Positions 61,989-64,000 of a DNA stretch of 64,000 nucleotides are shown piece after piece. Origin of the DNA: CAZKZZ01 sp964557375. GTDB taxonomy: Bacteria > Spirochaetota > Spirochaetia > SPDA01 > CAZJBZ01. The translations under genes and the position numbers were made by a program. Positions within the stretch are counted from its first letter, which is position 1, and each line of letters starts with the position of its first letter. The notes beneath the pieces are model-generated. The model was not told where the DNA came from and did not search any database. It saw only the letters and a program-made list of their open reading frames with translations. The DNA is taken from contig CAZKZZ010000002.1 of NCBI GenBank assembly GCA_964557375.1, positions 1-64,000 on the forward strand, given 5' to 3'.

Positions 61989-63931
61989 CGTTCGTCCTTT
62001 ATTCGATCTCTGGTGTAGTTGAGAAGTCCGCCTGCCGCTACGATTTGTTTTAGCCGGGGGCTGACTGAACAGACCGCTTTCATCTCACTGTTTTTTGACC
62101 TGTTTTGTACTGTTATTTCGTTGCCTGCAGCAAGCTCCGCTTTGACGGCAGGTAAATAAAGGGTGTCCCCGGTTTCTAAAGAATCGTAATCGGCAGGATC
62201 TTTGAACTCGAGGGGAACGATTCCGAAATTGATGAGATTTGCTTTGTGGATCCTGGCAAAACTTTTTGCCAATACCGCCTTCACCCCTAAATACATGGGG
62301 GCGAGAGCCGCGTGCTCTCGGGAGGAACCCTGCCCATAATTTTCCCCTCCAATGATAATACCTCCGCCGGATGCTTCCACAGCTCTGTTGTAAAACTGCT
62401 CATCTACCGGCGCGAAAACATGTTTTGAAATCTCCGGAATGTTGGACCGAAGGGGGAGAATGCTTGCCCCTGCCGGCATGATGTGGTCGGTCGTAATGTT
62501 ATCTTCTGTTTTGAGAAGAACTCTCACTTGAAGAGAATCGGGGAGCGGGCTGTTTTGAGGGCACGGTTTGATGTTTGGTCCTCTCCTGACTGTCACTGTC
62601 TCTGCCTTCCGCGGAGGTGCAGGAGGTATGATAAGCGAATCGTCTATTGTTATGTATTTTGTGTAATCCTTCCCGGTTATGCCGGTGATGGACCGCGGGT
62701 CGGTGATCTTTCCGTTTAAAGCCGTGGCCGCAGCAGTTTCCGCGGAAGCTAGATAAACACCTGCATCTGCAGTCCCGCTTCTTCCCTTAAAATTGCGGTT
62801 GAACGTCCTCACCGAAACCGAGCCGGAAGCAGGTGCAAAGCCCATACCAATACAGGGACCGCATGCAAACTCGAGAAAACGGGCCCCTGCTCGGACCAAT
62901 GTTTCAATAATACCTGCACGAAGAGCACTGATATATACCTGTCTCGAGCCGGCAGACACGGCAAGAGAGGTGCCCGCTGCAACCGTCCCGTTCGAGAGAA
63001 TCTCAGATGCTATGCCCAGGTCGTTTATCGAGGAGTTGGTGCATGACCCTATTGCCACCTGCTGAACGGGTAGCCCTTCTACCTCTCTTACCGGAACAAC
63101 ATTGTCCGGCATGTGGGGTTGGGCGATCATCGGCTCGAGAGAATCGAGATCGATTTCTATGATTCTGTCATAGTGAGCATCCGGGTCCGCGGAGAGAGCC
63201 GTCCACAAATCTTCCCGTTTCTGCTGCGCTAAAAACGATTTTGTTACTGAATCGGACGGGAAAATCGAAGTGGTGGCCCCGAGTTCGGCGCCCATGTTGG
63301 TTATGGTAGAACGTTGAGGCACCGTGAGGCCTTTGACGCCCTCACCGGTGTATTCATAGATCTTGCCCACGCCCCCTTTCACGGTCTCTTTTTTTAAAAC
63401 CGTAAGAATAATATCTTTCGCGCTGCACATCGGCGGTAACGTGCCGGTAAGACGTACTTCAACAATTTCAGGATACGTGATGAAAAAGGGAGCACCGGCC
63501 ATAGCCGCGGCAACGTCCAAGCCGCCGGCCCCGATGGCAATCATCCCCAGTCCCCCTGCCGTAGGAGTGTGGGAGTCCGATCCCAGCACTGTTTTCCCGG
63601 GTACACCGAACCGCTCGAGATGCACCTGATGACAGATACCGTTCCCAGGGCGGGAGAAAAATATCCCGTATTTTTTAGCACAATCCTGCAGGTAGAGGTG
63701 ATCATCCATATTCTTGTAATCGGATTGAATAATGTTATGATCTACGTAGGAGACGGAAAGCTCTGTTTTGACTCTGGGTATACTCATCGATTCGAATTGG
63801 AGGTAAACCATGGTCCCTGTTGCATCTTGTGTCAGAGTTTGATCGATGCGGATACCAATTTCTTCTCCGACAGAAGCAGTCCCCTCAATACGGTGGTTTT
63901 TTAATAGTTTCGCGGCTAAAGAATCTCCCAT
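61985..63931 (-). CDS. aconitate hydratase
   Basis: Aconitase isomerises citrate and isocitrate. The 648-residue protein has VLGSDSHTPTAGGLGMIAIGAGGLDVA, the cluster cysteine region SCTNSSINDL, and FACGPCIGMGFAPASGSVSVRTFNRNFKGRSG. The C-terminal swivel domain includes GENYGQGSSREHAALAP. It is the shorter aconitase branch rather than AcnA or AcnB. The frame is open to 63985, but ATG 63931, with GAGGAG 6-7 nt upstream, is clearly better. Confidence 0.93.
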   Translation of the reverse strand: MGDSLAAKLLKNHRIEGTASVGEEIGIRIDQTLTQDATGTMVYLQFESMSIPRVKTELSVSYVDHNIIQSDYKNMDDHLYLQDCAKKYGIFFSRPGNGICHQVHLERFGVPGKTVLGSDSHTPTAGGLGMIAIGAGGLDVAAAMAGAPFFITYPEIVEVRLTGTLPPMCSAKDIILTVLKKETVKGGVGKIYEYTGEGVKGLTVPQRSTITNMGAELGATTSIFPSDSVTKSFLAQQKREDLWTALSADPDAHYDRIIEIDLDSLEPMIAQPHMPDNVVPVREVEGLPVQQVAIGSCTNSSINDLGIASEILSNGTVAAGTSLAVSAGSRQVYISALRAGIIETLVRAGARFLEFACGPCIGMGFAPASGSVSVRTFNRNFKGRSGTADAGVYLASAETAAATALNGKITDPRSITGITGKDYTKYITIDDSLIIPPAPPRKAETVTVRRGPNIKPCPQNSPLPDSLQVRVLLKTEDNITTDHIMPAGASILPLRSNIPEISKHVFAPVDEQFYNRAVEASGGGIIIGGENYGQGSSREHAALAPMYLGVKAVLAKSFARIHKANLINFGIVPLEFKDPADYDSLETGDTLYLPAVKAELAAGNEITVQNRSKNSEMKAVCSVSPRLKQIVAAGGLLNYTRDRIKDER

Positions 63932-63962
63932 AGGTTTCTCCTCACTTAAACGTTTCCGTGTT

Positions 63963-63993
63963 ATAATAACGATAGACGTTTTCATTTGTCTAT
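63963..63993 (-). promoter_or_regulatory. promoter and inverted repeat upstream of aconitase
   Basis: On the minus strand TAGACA (63987-63992) and TATTAT (63963-63968) are 18 bp apart. A 6-bp inverted repeat (ATAGAC 63972-63977, GTCTAT 63988-63993) overlaps the -35 and may be an operator. Confidence 0.4.
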
Positions 63994-64000
63994 AGTTTGA

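Overview
The window reads as a stretch of spirochaete chromosome, most likely a free-living Spirochaetaceae/Spirochaetales relative. This is inferred from family content and order, not from a search. The supporting signs are an mcsA-mcsB-clpC cluster without ctsR, a tandem pair of DUF115 (Maf-like flagellin-modification) proteins, a very acidic Glu-rich protein with repeated LTGDELDNIL motifs, several degenerate GGDEF proteins, many TPR proteins, and outer-membrane barrels ending in Phe. Genes are tightly packed: ATGA overlaps are common and convergent genes overlap by 4-22 bp. I see no tRNA, rRNA, CRISPR array, insertion sequence or prophage. The only long gene-free stretches are two 100-N assembly gaps.

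Layout. 0.1-5.2 kb: protein quality control (mcsA, mcsB, clpC) and tRNA 3' processing (rnz). 5.3-7.6 kb: an ABC-2 permease plus GldG-like pair without its ATPase. 7.6-17 kb: a membrane protein with a degenerate GGDEF domain, a Memo-family protein, and a leftward operon (acidic protein, a GAF/degenerate-GGDEF gene broken by a one-base shift in an A10 tract, two DUF115 genes). 16.9-24.5 kb: an FtsB-like protein, TsaC-like, GAF/HD-GYP, ilvD, trhP, a YjbQ protein and a VanY-like lipoprotein. 24.5-31.6 kb: lon, recO, thpR, recJ, an M23 peptidase and rpsU. 31.9-40.7 kb: a DUF2807 protein, a dihydroorotate-dehydrogenase-like protein, an Lrp-like regulator with gcvH-gcvPA-gcvPB, an acyltransferase, a SelB-like protein with no GTPase domain, and a lipoprotein. 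40.7-46.4 kb: ParB-like, phosphoesterase, TPR-Mrr-like, and two TPR proteins. 46.5-56.8 kb: a leftward block of three outer-membrane proteins followed by mutL. 56.9-59.5 kb: an unknown protein, a voltage-sensor/HAMP fusion and DUF503. 59.5-64 kb: ComFB-like, a small unknown, an HD phosphohydrolase and aconitase.

The strongest candidate for an undescribed system is the gene at 57798-59219. It joins a complete S1-S4 voltage-sensor domain (eight basic residues, every third position) to a two-TM receptor layout ending in a HAMP-like segment and a disordered acidic tail. It has no ion pore and no recognisable output domain. Also notable are the GTPase-less SelB C-terminal protein, the A10 frameshift, an McsB lacking two residues considered functional in Firmicutes, and a perfect hairpin inside the start of mutL.
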